Below, piece by piece: positions 63,041-64,000 of a stretch of DNA of 64,000 nucleotides. The notes beneath the pieces were generated by a model. It did not search any database, was not told where the DNA came from, and saw nothing but the letters and a program-made list of their open reading frames with translations. How positions within the stretch are numbered: the first letter of the stretch is position 1; each line of letters starts with the position of its first letter. Where the stretch lies: assembly GCA_963663905.2 (NCBI GenBank), contig OY760657.1:1922001-1986000 (forward strand). The letters run 5' to 3'. The position numbers and the translations under genes were made by a program. Source of the stretch: Saccharicrinis sp963663905. GTDB lineage: Bacteria; Bacteroidota; Bacteroidia; Bacteroidales; Marinilabiliaceae.

Positions 63041-64000
63041 ATGAGAGGTATAGAAAGATTTGTTTGGCTTTTGCTTATTGTTATAGTAGGTTGTGCACCT
63101 TCCGGCAATAAAGTAAAAACTAATAAAGTTGATGAAGAAGTTGCATTTGACTTAAAGCAAATAAAAGAGAGAGGAAAGCTGATAGTTGTTACTGACTATA
63201 ATTCTACCAATTATTTTATATATAAAGGTACTCCAATGGGTTATCAACTTGAATTATTAAACGAATTCTGTAATAATTTAGGTATAAAATTGGAAGTTGT
63301 TGTTAGTAATGATGTTGAAAAGAACATCGAAGACTTAAGACAGGGAAAAGTTGATTTAATAGCCCAAAACCTTGCTGTTACGAGAGATAGGGCAAAAAAA
63401 ATCCAGTTTACCGAACCGCACACATATTCGCGTCAGGTATTAGTGCAAAGGGTTGGAGATAAGGATACTACCCAAAACAGAAAGTCTGATTTTAATGCGT
63501 TAATTCGAAATCAATTAGATCTTGCCGGAAAAACTATTTATGTACAAAAAGGTTCTTCCTATGTAAATCGACTAAATAGTCTTTCTGATGAAATTGGAGA
63601 TACAATTAATGTTGTTGAGATTCCTGATTATGAGGCTGAGCAGCTAATAGGATTAGTAGCTGAAGGTGAGATTTTATATACTATTTGTGATGAAATATTG
63701 GCAAGAGTAAATAAAAACTACTACGAAAATATTGATATAGAAACTCCAATTAGTTTTCCTCAAAAGCTTGCCTGGGGAGTAAGGAAGAAATCTACAGATT
63801 TATTACAGGTTGTAAATAATTGGCTTATCAGGTTTAAAAAGTCAGCAAAATACAATATTATATATAAAAAGTATTTTCTTAATCGTAGATCTACACATAT
63901 TGTTGATGCAGGTTATAATTCACTTAAAGGAGGGCTTGTTTCTGAATTTGATGATATTATTAAGAAAGAATGTGAGAATATTGACTGGGACTGGAAATTA
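63041..64000 (+). CDS. MltF-like lytic transglycosylase lipoprotein, 5' part, cut by window edge
   Basis: 320 residues are present. A lipobox VGC (Cys18) precedes an amino-acid-binding-protein-like domain (SBP_bac_3): RGKLIVVTDYNSTNYFIYKGTPMGYQLELL, DLIAQNLAVTRDRAKKIQFTEP. The sequence continues past SAKYNIIYKKYF into GYNSLKGGLVSEFDDIIKKE, where the lytic transglycosylase (SLT) domain begins in MltF proteins; its catalytic part lies beyond the window. MltF cleaves peptidoglycan glycan strands at the outer membrane. If the SLT domain is absent, it would be an orphan solute-binding lipoprotein. Confidence 0.8.
   Translation, partial: MRGIERFVWLLLIVIVGCAPSGNKVKTNKVDEEVAFDLKQIKERGKLIVVTDYNSTNYFIYKGTPMGYQLELLNEFCNNLGIKLEVVVSNDVEKNIEDLRQGKVDLIAQNLAVTRDRAKKIQFTEPHTYSRQVLVQRVGDKDTTQNRKSDFNALIRNQLDLAGKTIYVQKGSSYVNRLNSLSDEIGDTINVVEIPDYEAEQLIGLVAEGEILYTICDEILARVNKNYYENIDIETPISFPQKLAWGVRKKSTDLLQVVNNWLIRFKKSAKYNIIYKKYFLNRRSTHIVDAGYNSLKGGLVSEFDDIIKKECENIDWDWKL

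Overview
The window is an AT-rich chromosome segment from a member of the Bacteroidota, most likely a Marinilabiliales/Bacteroidales-type bacterium. This rests on the gene families (TonB-dependent receptor with FecI/FecR-type regulators, DUF6266, HYC_CC_PP, Porin_10, DUF5020), weak or absent Shine-Dalgarno sequences, promoters of the form TTTG-N17/19-TAnnTTTG, and REP/RAYT-type interspersed repeats. No species is assigned. Plasmid or phage hallmarks and CRISPR arrays were not seen.

Layout. 1-3.3 kb: 5' part of an AddA/RecB-like helicase, an orphan sugar-binding lipoprotein and a DUF2293 protein. 3.4-11.9 kb: a complete phosphate-starvation locus (porin, pstS, pstC, pstA, pstB, phoU, phoB-like, phoR-like) preceded by four TGTAAC-like repeats at exact 11-bp spacing, a candidate Pho box. 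12-15 kb: RsmI-like methylase, a GH16-fold protein that has lost its catalytic residues, tRNA-Gly(GCC), tRNA-Leu(GAG), TrmO-like protein. 15.7-23.8 kb: copper/silver efflux locus with an HMA protein, a CusB-like adaptor carrying two extra HMA domains, a TolC-like protein, a CusA-like pump interrupted by one in-frame TGA, and HYC_CC_PP. 24-28 kb: lipoprotein nitroreductase, cupin, a DUF4242/pseudo-cyclase/AraC regulator, small proteins.

28.1-34.3 kb: repeat-rich spacer, then a second pst operon (pstB, pstA, pstC, pstS in reverse order along the + strand), linked to a NarL-type two-component pair rather than PhoBR; its PstS has an EF-hand-like loop. 34.6-37.6 kb: HExxH metallopeptidase-like protein and two lipoproteins. 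37.9-43.0 kb: ECF sigma factor, beta-barrel-like protein, FecR-type anti-sigma factor and STN-bearing TonB receptor, a cell-surface signalling system. 43.2-44.7 kb: DUF6266 gene behind phased 11-bp repeats, then a ~560-bp foldback repeat. 44.8-49.3 kb: nrfHA nitrite reductase with a perfect 18-bp promoter palindrome, divergent PepSY membrane protein whose 3' end is duplicated around a dead RAYT transposase. 49.4-55.9 kb: MrfA-type helicase, unknown protein, REP doublet, UvrD-like helicase. 56.2-64 kb: TonB protein, MATE exporter, nucleobase permease with Tsx-like channel, putative porin, and the 5' part of an MltF-like transglycosylase.

The most notable points are the dead GH16 protein (QVNILK for EIDILE), the single-codon interruption of the copper pump, the two differently regulated phosphate systems, the phased repeats before DUF6266, and the gene-tail duplication around the RAYT remnant. 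I did not find a clearly new multi-gene system; the candidates are listed as findings.
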